DNA of 64,000 bases from Scandinavium goeteborgense (GCF_003935895.2 NZ_CP054057.1:78761-142760), one strand, 5' to 3'; shown: positions 37,684 through 47,718, counted from the first letter of the stretch. The notes: a model not told the origin generated them from the sequence alone. Translations and numbers: made by a program.

Positions 37684-37887
37684 TCAGCCAATGATTGAAT
37701 CCACCTCAAATTCATAAGCATCTACTCTGAGATAACAGCAGTGCACACAACCGCTCTTGCAAGCTGCTCGTTCTTGTTTTACTTCCTTAGTTAGTCCTGA
37801 TAACAATTTTTCGCTCAACTGAGTCCTGTGTTTTGGATCTTGGGTAGCCTTTTTGTAAAGCGCCTTAACTTTTTTTTGATTAAACAT
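37684..37887 (-). pseudogene. YkgJ-type cysteine-cluster protein, 5' fragment
   Basis: From an ATG at 37887 with AGGGAGAGG upstream the frame gives MFNQKKVKALYKKATQDPKH and then ACKSGCVHCCYLRVDAYEFE, the metal-binding cysteine cluster (C-x3-C-x2-CC) of YkgJ-like proteins. The reading frame ends after about 67 residues at 37684, whereas the family is usually longer, so the 3' part was lost at the IS junction. Confidence 0.55.
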
Positions 37888-37986
37888 GTCAACCTCTCCC
37901 TCTGTTCGGTGCTGTTTGTAACCTGCTTCCGATTGATTAATATAACGTGATGATAGCAACGTCAACTTCTGGCACTTAACGGACAA

Positions 37987-38321
37987 TCCTGTCCATTAAT
38001 CGATTTGTCATACGACCTTTCTCGCCTAACGTGAGTTTTCGTTCCACTGAGCGTCAGCCCCCTACACCTTCCAGAGCAGCAATGAAATTATTGACCTGGA
38101 TGAGCTGGTTGCCGGGCTGAAACTGGGGTAACGGAAATTTCGGCGGTTCCGGCGTAGAACCCCTGAAAGCGGCATATGATGCTGAACTCGAGTGGCTGAA
38201 TTCTGGTAGTAATTAAAGCCTTTTTGTAGCTGGTATTCCCTTTATTTCCCCTTTTATTAGACGTCAACTAGTTTTGCCGACTGGCGCCAACTACTCTGGC
38301 CGCATCCATTGATTGGTGGTT
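37987..38321. other. Mosaic stretch with a ColE1-like scrap
   Basis: Bases 38027-38057 (TAACGTGAGTTTTCGTTCCA and the next 11 bases) match the sequence just upstream of the ColE1/pBR322-type origin as I recall it; the origin itself is absent. A short open frame ending NEIIDLDELVAGLKLG and stop follows at about 38082-38131. No intact gene. Confidence 0.4.
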
Positions 38322-38600
38322 TTAAGCCACGCTGGTTACTGCCTTTGCAGTCTTTTTCCGGTAACTTTCTCCTTTTAGCTCGAACATATACCCGTGATGG
38401 ATCAGACGATCGGCTGCTGCCACCGCCATCGTTTCATCCACGAAGATGCTACCCCACGTGCTGAACGGATGATTGCTGGTGATGACCAGACTGCCGCGCT
38501 CATAACGATGTGCGATCAGCTCGAACAACACACCCGTTTCCGCGTTGTCGCGTTTGACATACCCGAGGTCGTCTATCACTATCACCCGGTAACTGTTCAT
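38322..38600 (-). pseudogene. IS21-family IstB ATPase, 3' fragment
   Basis: The minus strand encodes YRVIVIDDLGYVKRDNAETG, then LVITSNHPFSTWGSIFVDET and the C-terminal LKGESYRKKTA. This is the end of the IS21 helper ATPase IstB, including the Walker B region (VIVIDDLGY) and the sensor SNHPFSTW. The Walker A half is missing; the sequence is fused at 38590 to the truncated lysR of repeat copy 2. Confidence 0.85.
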
Positions 38601-38883
38601 GTGCCAGCCTCGCTTCATCCACAATACGCCTGCACCGCTCAAAGTAGAGCTGCCCTGCTTCAGTCAATTCAATTTTACGCGTAGTGCGGTGCAGTAGTCG
38701 TAGTCCCGTTGATTTTTCCAGCTCGCTGATACGCCGGGAAAGCGTTGAAGTGGGAATGCCGGTGTTTTCAGTAGCCCTTCGAAACCCATGCGCTTTAACG
38801 ACCTCAACAAATAAAGCCATATCACTCAGATAATTTTTCATCTCATAGTCCATTAATGGAACAGTCACTTCCACTTTAACCAC
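38590..38883 (-). pseudogene. LysR-family regulator, 5' fragment (copy 2)
   Basis: Identical to the first about 98 codons of the copy at 3905-4288 (HTH plus linker helix) up to the repeat boundary at 38590. It then continues out of frame into the istB fragment. Starts with GTG at 38883. Divergent from OYE copy 2. No effector domain. Confidence 0.85.
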
Positions 38884-38967
38884 TTTATCCCCTTAATAAA
38901 ACAGTTGATACTTGCTGCATGATAATTACCCCGAACATCGGGATCCAGCGTTCATAAGGATTCAATA

Positions 38968-40038
38968 ATGACTAACATTTTTACACCTGTGACTTTAGGT
39001 CGCTTTACTTTGAAAAATCGCCTTGTCATGGCACCGATGACGCGTTCACGTGCCAATATTGATGGAACACCCGGAGAGTTGGCCGCATTGTATTATTCCC
39101 AGCGGGCAAGTATGGGACTGATTATTGCGGAAGGAACACAACCCTCTGACGATGGACAGGGATATCTGACCACGCCTGGCATTTATACTGAGGCGCAGGT
39201 TGTCGGCTGGAAAAAAGTCACAGAAGCTGTTCATCAAAAAGGCGGGCATTTCTTTATCCAGCTCATGCATGCCGGACGTATGTCTCACCCGGACAATACG
39301 CCACACCATCGTCAGGGGGTTGCACCGTCTGCGATTGCGCCAGGTACACAGATGTTCACTGTCTCAGGCATGCAGGACATTCCCGAGCCACGCGAACTTA
39401 GCACTGCCGAAATTCGGCAAACTGTTGAAGATTTTCGTTTTGCAGCTCGCAGGGCGATTGAAGCGGGTGCTGACGGTGTTGAAATTCATGGGGCTAATGC
39501 GTATCTGATCCAGCAGTTTCTTGCCCTGAGTGCCAATTCCCGCACGGATGAGTATGGTGGATCCATAGAGAACCGCGCTCGCTTTGCAATAGAAGTCGCT
39601 CAGGCTGTTTCTGAGGAGATTGGCGCAGACCGTACCGGGATCCGACTGTCTCCGGGTTTGAACTTATGGGGAATCGAAGAAGGCCCAGAATGTGCCGACC
39701 TGTATCACTACCTTGTTACCGAACTGAATAAACTGGGCCTTGCATATTTGCATATCATGCACCAGGGAAATGAACCTCTTCTGAATGACCTTCGCCAGCG
39801 CTGGACAGGCACGCTAATCCTTAATCGCCCTGGGCGTCCACGTGATGATATCGGTCAGGACGTTCACTCTGGCATGGCTGAGCTTGAATCTTATGGCGCG
39901 ATGGCCCTGGCAAATCCAGATTTTGTTGAGCGCCTGAAAGTACATGCAGCCATGAATGAGGCGCATCCTGAAGGATTTTTTGGCGGCACGGATAAGTACT
40001 ACACCGATTATCCGTTTCTTGCTGGTAAAAAAATCTGA
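38968..40038 (+). CDS. Old yellow enzyme family ene-reductase (copy 2)
   Basis: Identical in predicted protein (356 residues) to the gene at 4373-5443, including FMN-site residues and the HGAN motif. It lies in the second copy of the 1671-bp direct repeat, together with the same upstream promoter region and divergent lysR fragment, so both copies should be expressed alike. Confidence 0.93.
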   Translation: MTNIFTPVTLGRFTLKNRLVMAPMTRSRANIDGTPGELAALYYSQRASMGLIIAEGTQPSDDGQGYLTTPGIYTEAQVVGWKKVTEAVHQKGGHFFIQLMHAGRMSHPDNTPHHRQGVAPSAIAPGTQMFTVSGMQDIPEPRELSTAEIRQTVEDFRFAARRAIEAGADGVEIHGANAYLIQQFLALSANSRTDEYGGSIENRARFAIEVAQAVSEEIGADRTGIRLSPGLNLWGIEEGPECADLYHYLVTELNKLGLAYLHIMHQGNEPLLNDLRQRWTGTLILNRPGRPRDDIGQDVHSGMAELESYGAMALANPDFVERLKVHAAMNEAHPEGFFGGTDKYYTDYPFLAGKKI

Positions 40039-40081
40039 GTTCTTAAGGCGGACTCTGAACCGTTTTACATATTGTCCAAAT

Positions 40082-40372
40082 TGTACGCACCGCTAAAACG
40101 CGCTCAGGGCGTTTCTGACGGATAACCGGTAAAGAGGCAACAAACCACCCGAAAATCCGCCAGAAACGCACAGGCAGCATTTTACCCCTCTGCATGACTA
40201 TTCAGGTAAATGAATCCGTCCCGGATTCATCCTGATTTGTCCCTGTCAGCCTTCTGTCTGGGTAACTTCGGTGGTTTAACAGGGGACATACTTTGCGTTC
40301 TGCATGTATTCCACGGATGATCGGCTGCCGGTTTAACATAGAACTTCGAACGCAGGTCGAAACGCGCATTCT
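40082..40372 (-). mobile_element. End fragment of an ISNCY-type element, longer than copy 1
   Basis: Matches the left about 290 bp of the element at 56947-58487, including the 3' end of the transposase gene. It ends at 40372, exactly where a Tn3-type terminal repeat begins. A Tn3-family relic thus appears to have replaced or entered the rest of the IS. Confidence 0.8.
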
Positions 40373-40782
40373 GGGGTCCGCATGGAATGCGGAAATTATC
40401 CTACGTTAAACGTTTCGAGCTTAATGGGTGATTTCGTTCCAGTGAGCAGCTGATGGGCCTTCTGGATAAAATAAATCATTCTGGTACGGAAAAGATATGG
40501 TTTGCAGGAAGGGGAATAGCACCTGAATGGCAAATGAAGAGATCGATGCTCTCACCGGCTTACACTACCCGTTGTTGACATGACATTCCCGTGGCACGCA
40601 TCTCATAGAACTACTGCCATGAAGAAAGAGCTGGTAGAACATATCAACCTGAGCGGGGATTACGTCTGGAGAACAAACCTCAAACTGGGACAGGGTAAAT
40701 ACCGCGCATTACGCTCAGTGAATAGTAGTCTGTACAAAAAACAGGCTTAGCGTAGGATATTTTCCGTTTTCCAAGCGGACCC
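40373..40782. mobile_element. 410-bp Tn3-family relic bounded by inverted ends
   Basis: The left end begins GGGGTCCGCATGGAATGCGG at 40373 and the right end at 40782 reads, inverted, GGGTCCGCTTGGAAAACGG; both continue into TATCCTACG-type sequence typical of Tn3-family ends. Inside, bases 40641-40750 encode the last residues of a Tn3 transposase ([17 protein letters not shown]). With two ends and no full transposase it has the form of a miniature, trans-mobilisable element. Confidence 0.7.
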
Positions 40783-40834
40783 ATGCTTGCCTGAACAATC
40801 GGTGGTGTTGTTTCCGTCTTACTGACTCAGATAC

Positions 40835-41860
40835 TTAAACGTTCATTATTGGTGCACAGTATTCCTGGTCTTTTGCCAATAGTGCCCACACAATCCGCGC
40901 ATTTTTATTAGCCAATGCTACCGAAGCAATGTTGTTATTCCGGCGTGCCAGTAATCGACTGGCCCATCCCGATACAACATCCTGTTTACGTTTGACCGAC
41001 TGCAACACAGCCCTGGCACCGTGAATGAGTAAGGTTCGTAAATAAATATCGCCTCGTTTGCTTATCCCGGGCAAGAGTTGTTTGCCACCACTTGAATGCT
41101 GACGTGGAACCAGTCCTGACCAGGCTGCCAACTGTCGGCTATTTTCGAAATTGCTGGCGTTGCCGATAGTCGCAATTAGTGCGGTGGCGGTGATCGGGCC
41201 AATGCCCGGGATCTTGCTGATACGCTTGCATAGCGCATTTTGGCGGTAGCACTGCTCAATCTGCTTGTCGAGCGTAGCGATGACATCGAACAGATATGCC
41301 ATAGGGTGCTGTAACAGACTCAGCTGTACACGGAACAGAGATGGCAACGAGTTATCAGCATCTTCCAGGATCTCAGGTAACTGTAGCTGTAGCTGCTGGA
41401 TCCCCCGGGGTACGACGATGCCAAATTCAGCCAATAGTCCCCGAATTTGATTCGCCTGAGCGGTCTGTTGCTTGATGAAACTCTGACGACTCCGGTGAAG
41501 AGCCAATACGGCTTGCTGCTCAGGGGTCTTGACCGGCACGAACCGCATGTTGGGTCGTGTGACGGCTTCGCAAATAGCCTCTGCGTCTGGAGCATCATGC
41601 TTATTGGTTTTGACATAGGGTTTGACGAACTGAGGGGCCATCAGCTTGACGTTATGGCCCATCGACATGAGTTTGCCGGCCCAGAAGTGGGCAGAAGCAC
41701 AGGCTTCCATACCGATCAAACATGGAGGGATGTTGGCAAAAAATGAAAGCATTTTTGCTCGTTTGAATTGCTTGTTGAACAACCGCTTGCCGTGTTCGTC
41801 AATGCCGTGGACCTGGAAAACTTCTTTTGCCAAATCGATGCCGATAGTCTTAACGTTCAT
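40835..41860 (-). CDS. IS110-family transposase (intact)
   Basis: 341 residues from the ATG at 41860 (MNVKTIGIDLAKEVFQVHGI). The N-terminal DEDD/RuvC-like domain is intact, including IGMEACASAHFWAGKL and YVKTNKHDAPDAEAICEA. The C-terminal Transposase_20 domain has ISKIPGIGPITATALIATIG and SGLVPRQHSSGGKQLLPGIS. Full length and likely active. The element ends were not determined; IS110 elements lack clear terminal repeats. Confidence 0.92.
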   Translation of the reverse strand: MNVKTIGIDLAKEVFQVHGIDEHGKRLFNKQFKRAKMLSFFANIPPCLIGMEACASAHFWAGKLMSMGHNVKLMAPQFVKPYVKTNKHDAPDAEAICEAVTRPNMRFVPVKTPEQQAVLALHRSRQSFIKQQTAQANQIRGLLAEFGIVVPRGIQQLQLQLPEILEDADNSLPSLFRVQLSLLQHPMAYLFDVIATLDKQIEQCYRQNALCKRISKIPGIGPITATALIATIGNASNFENSRQLAAWSGLVPRQHSSGGKQLLPGISKRGDIYLRTLLIHGARAVLQSVKRKQDVVSGWASRLLARRNNNIASVALANKNARIVWALLAKDQEYCAPIMNV

Positions 41861-42029
41861 GATGGCCGCTCCGCTCAGGTAGTGACGATTTATCACCCAC
41901 TGTGGCACAAGATGTAGGGGGCGACCATTCCATTAACAAAGCCCAATGGCGGTTGTATCCGGAGCAGCGAAGCTGCCGGGAATCCGGCAGAGGAATTATC
42001 ATACATCCCTCTGGCCGGTATCCCTGATA

Positions 42030-43184
42030 CTAATTGTTAATACGCGAATAGCTATCCCATGTTGCGATAGCAATCAGAATGATCGTTTCCAATGTGTTGA
42101 CCATTAACAAATCTGTTAAAAACATAATGGGAATTAATAGAATGAATCCAAATATACCAACCAGGTGTGATAAAGGATAGCGGCCATATACAAGTCGTTT
42201 ATAGATGGCGTTGGTCAGTATGTAAATCACTGGCCCTGACAGTAATACAGTAGCCGTTATTGCTTTTATTCGCTGGTCCGGGTAGCCAATAACCAGCTCG
42301 TTTGCCACTGCACAGATGATTATTGCACCGATAAGGATAACGTGAATGTAATGGAAATAAGATCCCATCAGCCCTGGGTTATCCGTATTTGTTATGGCGT
42401 GACTTCCAGCCTTGCTACTGGTATCAAAATATATCCACCACATAGCAAGACTGCCCGTGAAGGAAATCAGTGCGGCGATAATGGTAGGAGGACCCCATAC
42501 ATCTAGTTCGCTCAATGTTGCACCAGTAGTGAGTATACTCTCGCCAAGCGCTACGATAACAAATAGCTGGCAGCGTTCAGCGAGGTGATGTCCTTCAATT
42601 TTCCACTCTTCATGGCTCACTGACTTTCCTAGCAGAGGCAGCCGGAACCCGAGCATAGGGGATACGTATTCACACAGAACAGCGATCGCCCATAAAACCA
42701 GCCGAGTATTATCATATGTCAGTCCTCCTGCAAGCCAGAATATCGCTGAGATTACCAGCCAGCCCAAAATACGCTGAAAATTTTTCTTGAGTGGTTCATC
42801 CCGGTCAAGTAAAAAAAGCACGAAGACTGTACGTCCAACTTGAATGGTTATGTAGGCGAGTGCAAAAACAAGCCCGCGTCCTTCGAACGCATCAGGAATT
42901 CCAGCTGCAAAAATGAGGCTAGAAAGCATGAGGAAAAATAATAGTAGACGGATTTTCCGTGTGTCAGGATCAAACCAGTTAGTAACCCATGCAGTATATT
43001 GCCATGCGAGCCACGCAGCGAACCACAGAATCAGGGTCTGAAGTGCCCCAATCAAAGTTAGATGATGAAGCAGGTAATGGGATAGTTGTGTTACAGCAAA
43101 AACATAAATCAGATCGAAGAATAATTCAGAAAATGAAACGTTAGCACTTATTCCATTGCGTAGACGAAGAAAACTTTTAGGCAT
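42030..43184 (-). CDS. Low-temperature-requirement A (LtrA) family membrane protein
   Basis: 384 residues, about ten hydrophobic segments. The LtrA family signatures are clear: FSELFFDLIYVFAVTQLSHY near the N-terminus and EGHHLAERCQLFVIVALGES near residue 205. LtrA was named for cold-sensitive growth in Listeria, but the biochemical role is not established. It stands alone between an IS110 element and a long non-coding region, so its neighbours give no hint. Confidence 0.9.
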   Translation of the reverse strand: MPKSFLRLRNGISANVSFSELFFDLIYVFAVTQLSHYLLHHLTLIGALQTLILWFAAWLAWQYTAWVTNWFDPDTRKIRLLLFFLMLSSLIFAAGIPDAFEGRGLVFALAYITIQVGRTVFVLFLLDRDEPLKKNFQRILGWLVISAIFWLAGGLTYDNTRLVLWAIAVLCEYVSPMLGFRLPLLGKSVSHEEWKIEGHHLAERCQLFVIVALGESILTTGATLSELDVWGPPTIIAALISFTGSLAMWWIYFDTSSKAGSHAITNTDNPGLMGSYFHYIHVILIGAIIICAVANELVIGYPDQRIKAITATVLLSGPVIYILTNAIYKRLVYGRYPLSHLVGIFGFILLIPIMFLTDLLMVNTLETIILIAIATWDSYSRINN

Positions 43185-44361
43185 TATTATTACCAGCTTG
43201 AAACATGATTATTTCCCTTCTTTATTTTCCCATGTTCCAACCTGAATCATCAATGGTCGGAATGCTCCTGGTACTAACGTTCGGGAAACAGAGTTATGAG
43301 TATCGGAGAGCATTGTTACGTTATCAGCGCAGTAAATTTATGATTTCTGGTGTCGCTCATTTTCTACGACTTTCATTAATAAATGATAAGTTAATAGTGC
43401 TGTCAGGCCAGCTACAATTGTAAGGAAAGATAATATTTTCTGACGAGACTTCGCACCTTTTAGTCAGGAGGGACAGTGGCTTAATACGCCGGTAAGGTGT
43501 ATGCAGGCGCCAGATGCCGCTACCTTTGTCGCAGGAGCTGAACGGCGCCGGTAGCGCGGCGTAGCCGCCCCAGATGCTACATATCACGCAGACCCGCCCC
43601 CTTCCCTGCACGACATTACGATATTAACGCGACGCTGGAGCCTTTGTGCGCGGTCGGAGTGACCACAGCAAGGCGAAGCCGCAGATGGGGTGTATCTCCG
43701 CGTTAGCGAGCCGTGAGGCCGCTTACGAGCGTGTCACTCATTTCTTCAGCGAAGCTACTTACAGCGACACCATATTATAGTTACAACATCCATCATTAAA
43801 AGCGATGCAGTTCCGGCCCGTAGGGCCGGGGCGGCGGGGCTTTTCAGTGGTCGGGGGCAGCGCTAAGGTTTCAAATTTGCACGGGACCGGTGTTTAGTGA
43901 CGCCTGGACGTATGTTGTAACTATGTTCTGCCGCATCCGCCGGTGGCGGATTTGTCCAATCCCTCAAAGCTCACAGGCGTCACTGTGGTCTTCTCACTAT
44001 TCTGTTCTCACTGCCCCATGCGTTAGCGTGGGGTGCTAACTCTGTCGTTCTCTGAACGGCGTGGCTGTTCCGGCTGCAGCAAGTGAAGTCCTCTGTGTTG
44101 TTTTCCACAGTGTTTACGGAGATAAGGGATCTCCCTGAAACGAAGTGAACAGGGATAAAAGAAGGGGGTTAAGAATAAATTGCGGAATCTCCTTTACTCA
44201 TTTGTGGGTTTCTTCGCTTATTCGTTTGCGGATTTCTGTTCATAACTCACTGTCACGGTGTCGATATTCGTGTGTAAAGTCCATTCCTGGACCTTTGAGC
44301 AAAAAAAGAGTCCTGCGGTGGTTAAATTCGCGCCGTTTCAATAGATGACAGGAAACACAAA
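43185..44361. other. Long non-coding, structured plasmid backbone region
   Basis: No gene with family support in almost 1.2 kb. Several short inverted repeats occur: GCCCCATGCG...CGTGGGGTGC near 44013-44036, CGTTCTCTGAACG near 44045-44060, and GGCCCGTAGGGCC near 43816-43828. It resembles regulatory or replication-associated backbone DNA of F-like plasmids, but I cannot assign it to a known replicon. Confidence 0.35.
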
Positions 44362-44390
44362 CAGCCCCCGGAGGGGCTTTCGTTGAGTTA
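44362..44390. terminator. Bidirectional terminator-like hairpin
   Basis: GCCCC, a short CGGA loop region and GGGGC form a strong stem, followed by TTTCGTT on the plus strand and TGTTTGTGTTT on the minus strand. It lies just after the stop of the minus-strand frame at 44408. Confidence 0.55.
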
Positions 44391-44407
44391 TTCGAAGGGT
44401 TGTTTCG

Positions 44408-44689
44408 CTAAGAAGGCGATGCCTCGAACAACTTCAGCTGGTAGAGGCGCTGAATGGCCAGCTGCTCAAGTCGTTCTGACGTGCACCAATATGCCTCGTC
44501 AGGGGGCATGGTCTTTAAGATGGACTTGCTCATCTCATACACCTGGCTGTCACGGGGAAGCCGGGCAAGGCGGTTGGCTCGTTTGCGCTCGGCACCTTTC
44601 TTACGGCGAAACTTCAGGGCGGCCAGGGTGCAGTTTTCTGCCCAGCGGCGTCTGGCGTGCGCAGGAGAGATATCTTCACCGTCATGCAT
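44408..44689 (-). CDS. Unknown small basic protein, probably truncated
   Basis: From the ATG at 44689 the frame gives 93 residues, MHDGEDISPAHARRRWAENC then a highly basic part (KFRRKKGAERKRANRLARL) and an acidic end. The basic helix suggests nucleic-acid binding. The region upstream of the start is fused to an acetyltransferase fragment at about 44700, so the true N-terminus may be lost. No family recognised. A terminator follows the stop. Confidence 0.45.
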   Translation of the reverse strand: MHDGEDISPAHARRRWAENCTLAALKFRRKKGAERKRANRLARLPRDSQVYEMSKSILKTMPPDEAYWCTSERLEQLAIQRLYQLKLFEASPS

Positions 44690-44701
44690 AAGTCCAAGCT
44701 T

Positions 44702-45050
44702 GATTATCGACCCCGAACAATGGGCCAATCACATGAAGGATCTGCGCCCCTTTGTTGTTGAAGTGGATGGTGAAATAGCTGGATATGCAGATGTTCAGCC
44801 AAATGGGTACATTGACCATTTCTTTGTCTCGGGAACATACCCGAGACAGGGAGTAGGAACACTACTGATGAATTGTATTCATGAAGAAGCTAGACAACTT
44901 GGAATTGGTGAACTTACTCCAAATGTGAGTAAGGCTGCGGAAGAGTTCTTTCTACGGCACGGCTTTCATGTAGTGGAACGGGGTTTTCCTGTCCGTCGTG
45001 GCGTGACACTACAAAATGCACTGATGCGGAAATATTTGGCGAAACAATAG
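44702..45050 (+). pseudogene. GNAT N-acetyltransferase, 5'-truncated
   Basis: The frame from 44702 gives IDPEQWANHMKDLRPFVVEV, then GEIAGYADVQPNGYIDHFFV, the acetyl-CoA loop SGTYPRQGVGTLLMNCIHEE and the C-terminal FFLRHGFHVVERGF. This is a nearly complete GNAT core lacking the first about 35 residues, which are replaced by foreign sequence at 44700. No start with a ribosome binding site is visible. Confidence 0.75.
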
Positions 45051-45248
45051 AAAGCTGGCTGAGAGAAGTATTGACCTTTTCGCCTGATTGAAATCACTCA
45101 ATACAGAAAACCATCATAACGTACAATATTTTCCGTTTCCCAAACGGAGCCCTACTACACCGTTCTGGGCGATATGAACCCACCATCCATCGTGTCTTGC
45201 TATCCAGTCATACCGGAGAACGGGTTTCAATCGTGACACCGTCACGTT

Positions 45249-45725
45249 TCAACCAGCCTGAATTCTACAGCGCCTCCCGGATGATACTGGCCAGAGGCTT
45301 CTGTTCACGATGTCCAGTCCAAACCCGGCTGCTGTAAGGCAGCTCACATTCATAGCTTTGCTCTGCCCTGTGTCTTGCCGACTTTCAGGTACTGAAGGCG
45401 CCACCTGGCAATCAATCGTCACAGGGATGAGGGAGATATGATTCAGCTTCGCAAAATCAGTCACAACGCCGGCCAGCAACACATCGATAGGATCACAGAA
45501 ATAGAACAGGCCATACTCCTGAGCCATTTCACTTATAGCAGATTGGGTCCCGGGTTTGAACATACGGGGCCATGCTGTTGTAGTGCGGGTACTCCAGGTT
45601 GTAATACAGTCGGGGTGTTGCAGCTGCGCGGCCGCGAATGACTGTCTGAACATCGGTCCCCGATCGGTCCAAAACATCTGCAATCGAAGATATGTCGCGG
45701 TGTTATCTGCAGTGGGGTACAAAAT
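45249..45725 (-). pseudogene. Conjugation gene traF, decayed remnant
   Basis: The minus strand reads QEYGLFYFCDPIDVLLAGVV, then SLIPVTIDCQVAPSVPESRQ and DTGQSKAMNVSCLTAA. This closely follows the thioredoxin-like C-terminal half of F-type TraF (YGLFMFY...DP...VSVDG...PLLPDSRTDRGQAQRLGV). Later residues are frame-disturbed and the N-terminal part is not recognisable. Tn3-type end sequences flank it at about 45125-45152 and 45734-45772. Confidence 0.5.
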
Positions 45726-45733
45726 GGCGCGGT

Positions 45734-46570
45734 TAACGCGGTCCGCTTGGAAAACGGAAAATATCCTACGCTAAGCCTGTTTTTTGTACAGGATACTATT
45801 CACTGAGCGTAATGCGCGGTATTTACCCTGTCTCAGTTTCAGGTTTGTTCGCCAGACGTAATCCCCGCTCAGGTTGATATGTTCCCATCCCAGTGGTGAC
45901 AGATGGGTAATCAGTTGCTCATTAATCGGGATACCTTTCCGTCTCAAAGAATCTATCGCTCTTTCTATATATACCGTATTCCATAGTGAGATCGCCGCAG
46001 TCAGCAATGTCAGACCGCTGGCTCGATAGCTCTGATTCTCCAGCTGGTGCATAAAGACCGCTCGGGCAAGGGCATTGCGAGCCTCACCTTTATTCAGCCC
46101 CCCCTGTACGCGTCGACGCAGTGTAGGGTCCCTGAACCAGTCCAGCATAAACAATGACCTTTCGATACGCCCAATCTATCTCAGCGCCTTTGCCAGACCC
46201 ATTCTGTTTCAGATAGCTTGCCAGACGCAGGACCTCATTCCAGTGGGTTTCAATTTCCTTTAGATTCAGGCTGGTTGCGGAGATGATTGACTGAAGCCCC
46301 GGATACAACTCAGTTTTTCCATGAATAAACAACCATTTGTCATGAAGATCCCGGATCCTTGGCGCAAAAGCGAATCCGAGCAGATGCATTAGCGCGAAAA
46401 CATGATCAGTGAAACCTGCGGTGTCGGTGTAATGCTCTGTAATTTCCAGATCAGTTTCGTGGTACAGCAGACCATCAAGTACGTGGGTGGAGTCCCGTAA
46501 CGGCAGCCAGTTCGCTGGAAAGTGCAGCCTGATCGTTATCCATGCAGGTGCATGAATCTATAAGAGATGA
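45734..46570 (-). pseudogene. Tn3-family transposase, C-terminal remnant with one terminal repeat
   Basis: Outer end GGTCCGCTTGGAAAACGG starts at about 45734. The minus strand then encodes, from its upstream side, [40 protein letters not shown] and [17 protein letters not shown]. After a frame change it continues [20 protein letters not shown] to the final LYKKQA. This is the DDE C-terminal third of a Tn3-type TnpA, broken near 46150. The last 40 residues match those in the relic at 40641-40750. Confidence 0.8.
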
Positions 46571-47232
46571 GTACGAGCAATAAAATGAAATCAGGCCGAG
46601 GCCAGCCCCGAAAATGCCAGTGGAGTGGAGATAGCGAGCGCCTGAAATGTTGTTAATGGAGTTAAGAATATCAGCTCGAACGAGCAACAGGAGAGTTAAT
46701 GAAGAAATCATTACAAGATTGTTGATATCACTAAATTATCAACCAGATAATCCGTTAATTGCATCAACAAACACTGAGAAATTAATTTACCTAGCAGTAA
46801 AATTCTAAGAATGGCTTTCAGTATTAATTAACAGCACCCCGCTAACTGAGACAGAGGAAAGTGTAAATACAGAATAATTAGTTTTTGTATGGCGAGATAA
46901 TGAAAAGAATGGAATTACCGGAAACAATATAATAACACCAGAGAATCTCGCTAACGAGATTCGAGACTTAGCACGAATTTCTGACTGCAGCCTGAACGAA
47001 GAAACTTTGACAAGATCTCTGGATAGTTTTGGATATTACAGTCAACACATCCTTGAACAGAATGAAGATGCACAGGTGTTGAAAGTTCTTTGATTGGAGT
47101 TTGAAGGTTTTCTCAAATTAAAATAAAAGATGCTGAGTACTCAACAAAACAAAAATATGACAACCTTTAAATACGGGCATAAGAAACCAGTTTTCATGAC
47201 CCGTTTATTTATTCCTGTTCGTTAATAAAATG
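46571..47232. other. AT-rich stretch with a possible gene fragment
   Basis: No intact gene. A plus-strand frame without start (about 46876-47092) reads VWRDNEKNGITGNNIITPEN then LANEIRDLARISDCSLNEET to a stop. It looks like the end of a real protein of unknown family. The rest is AT-rich and uninformative. Confidence 0.3.
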
Positions 47233-47610
47233 TTAGTTCTCTGCTTCAGTTTCAGCATTATTAATTGATTCTAAGTTTTGATGAACCAGCTCCTCCAGGC
47301 GATTCAGCGCTTCCCTGCCAAGGTACTTAAGGTACATTTCAGATATGAGTGTAGTGTGTATAATCATACCTTCACGTGTACCATCGACCTTTTTAAATAA
47401 GTTACGTCGGTATCCTTCAAGGTCGAAGGTAGGGCCTTCTTCCTTGCTTTTGTAAACCATCAGACCAAGCCTGACCAGTTCATTAATCATAGAGGTATAG
47501 TTGGATTCAGACGAGGTCTCCCCCATCTTCATCTCTATTTCTAGAATAGTTTCAATTTCACGGTATATTTTATCTTTGAACTAGATGTTCTTACGTGGAA
47601 TCTTATTTTA
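47233..47610 (-). pseudogene. traM: TraM-like relaxosome protein with an early amber codon
   Basis: Minus strand. The C-terminal about 99 codons (from 47532) give MINELVRLGLMVYKSKEEGP and EMYLKYLGREALNRLEELVH, in length and pattern like TraM of F-type plasmids. Upstream the same frame gives IPRKNI, a TAG codon, then FKDKIYREIETILEIEMKM, so the ribbon-helix-helix N-terminus (PRKNIYFKDKIYREIE-like) is present but interrupted at the seventh codon, and no ATG is left at the expected start. Position directly beside the oriT-like region supports the call. Confidence 0.6.
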
Positions 47611-47718
47611 TCAAAAGTTGGGGCAGTGCCTAATGTAGCACTACTCGAACACTTTTTAGTCTGCCTGTTCATAGGATTGATGAGTGCAATCCCCATCAGA
47701 ACTGACATTTTACTGGTC

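Larger units (their letters stand above)
38590..40260. repeat. 1671-bp direct repeat, copy 2
   Basis: Matches 3995-5665 at a constant offset, with one difference seen (G at 40051 versus C at 5456). The left flank is an IS21 istB fragment; the right side continues into more of the ISNCY-type remnant than in copy 1. Confidence 0.93.

Noticed and set aside
38027..38057. ColE1-type replication origin
   Set aside because: Only about 31 bp upstream of the usual origin sequence are present; RNAI/RNAII regions are absent.
44454..45050. A single 198-codon acetyltransferase gene
   Set aside because: The first about 80 codons are antisense to the minus-strand gene at 44408-44689; GNAT similarity starts only at 44702, so this is a junction product.
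46475..46711. A 78-codon membrane-like gene
   Set aside because: It overlaps, in another frame, the upstream part of the Tn3 transposase remnant ([14 protein letters not shown]); not a separate gene.
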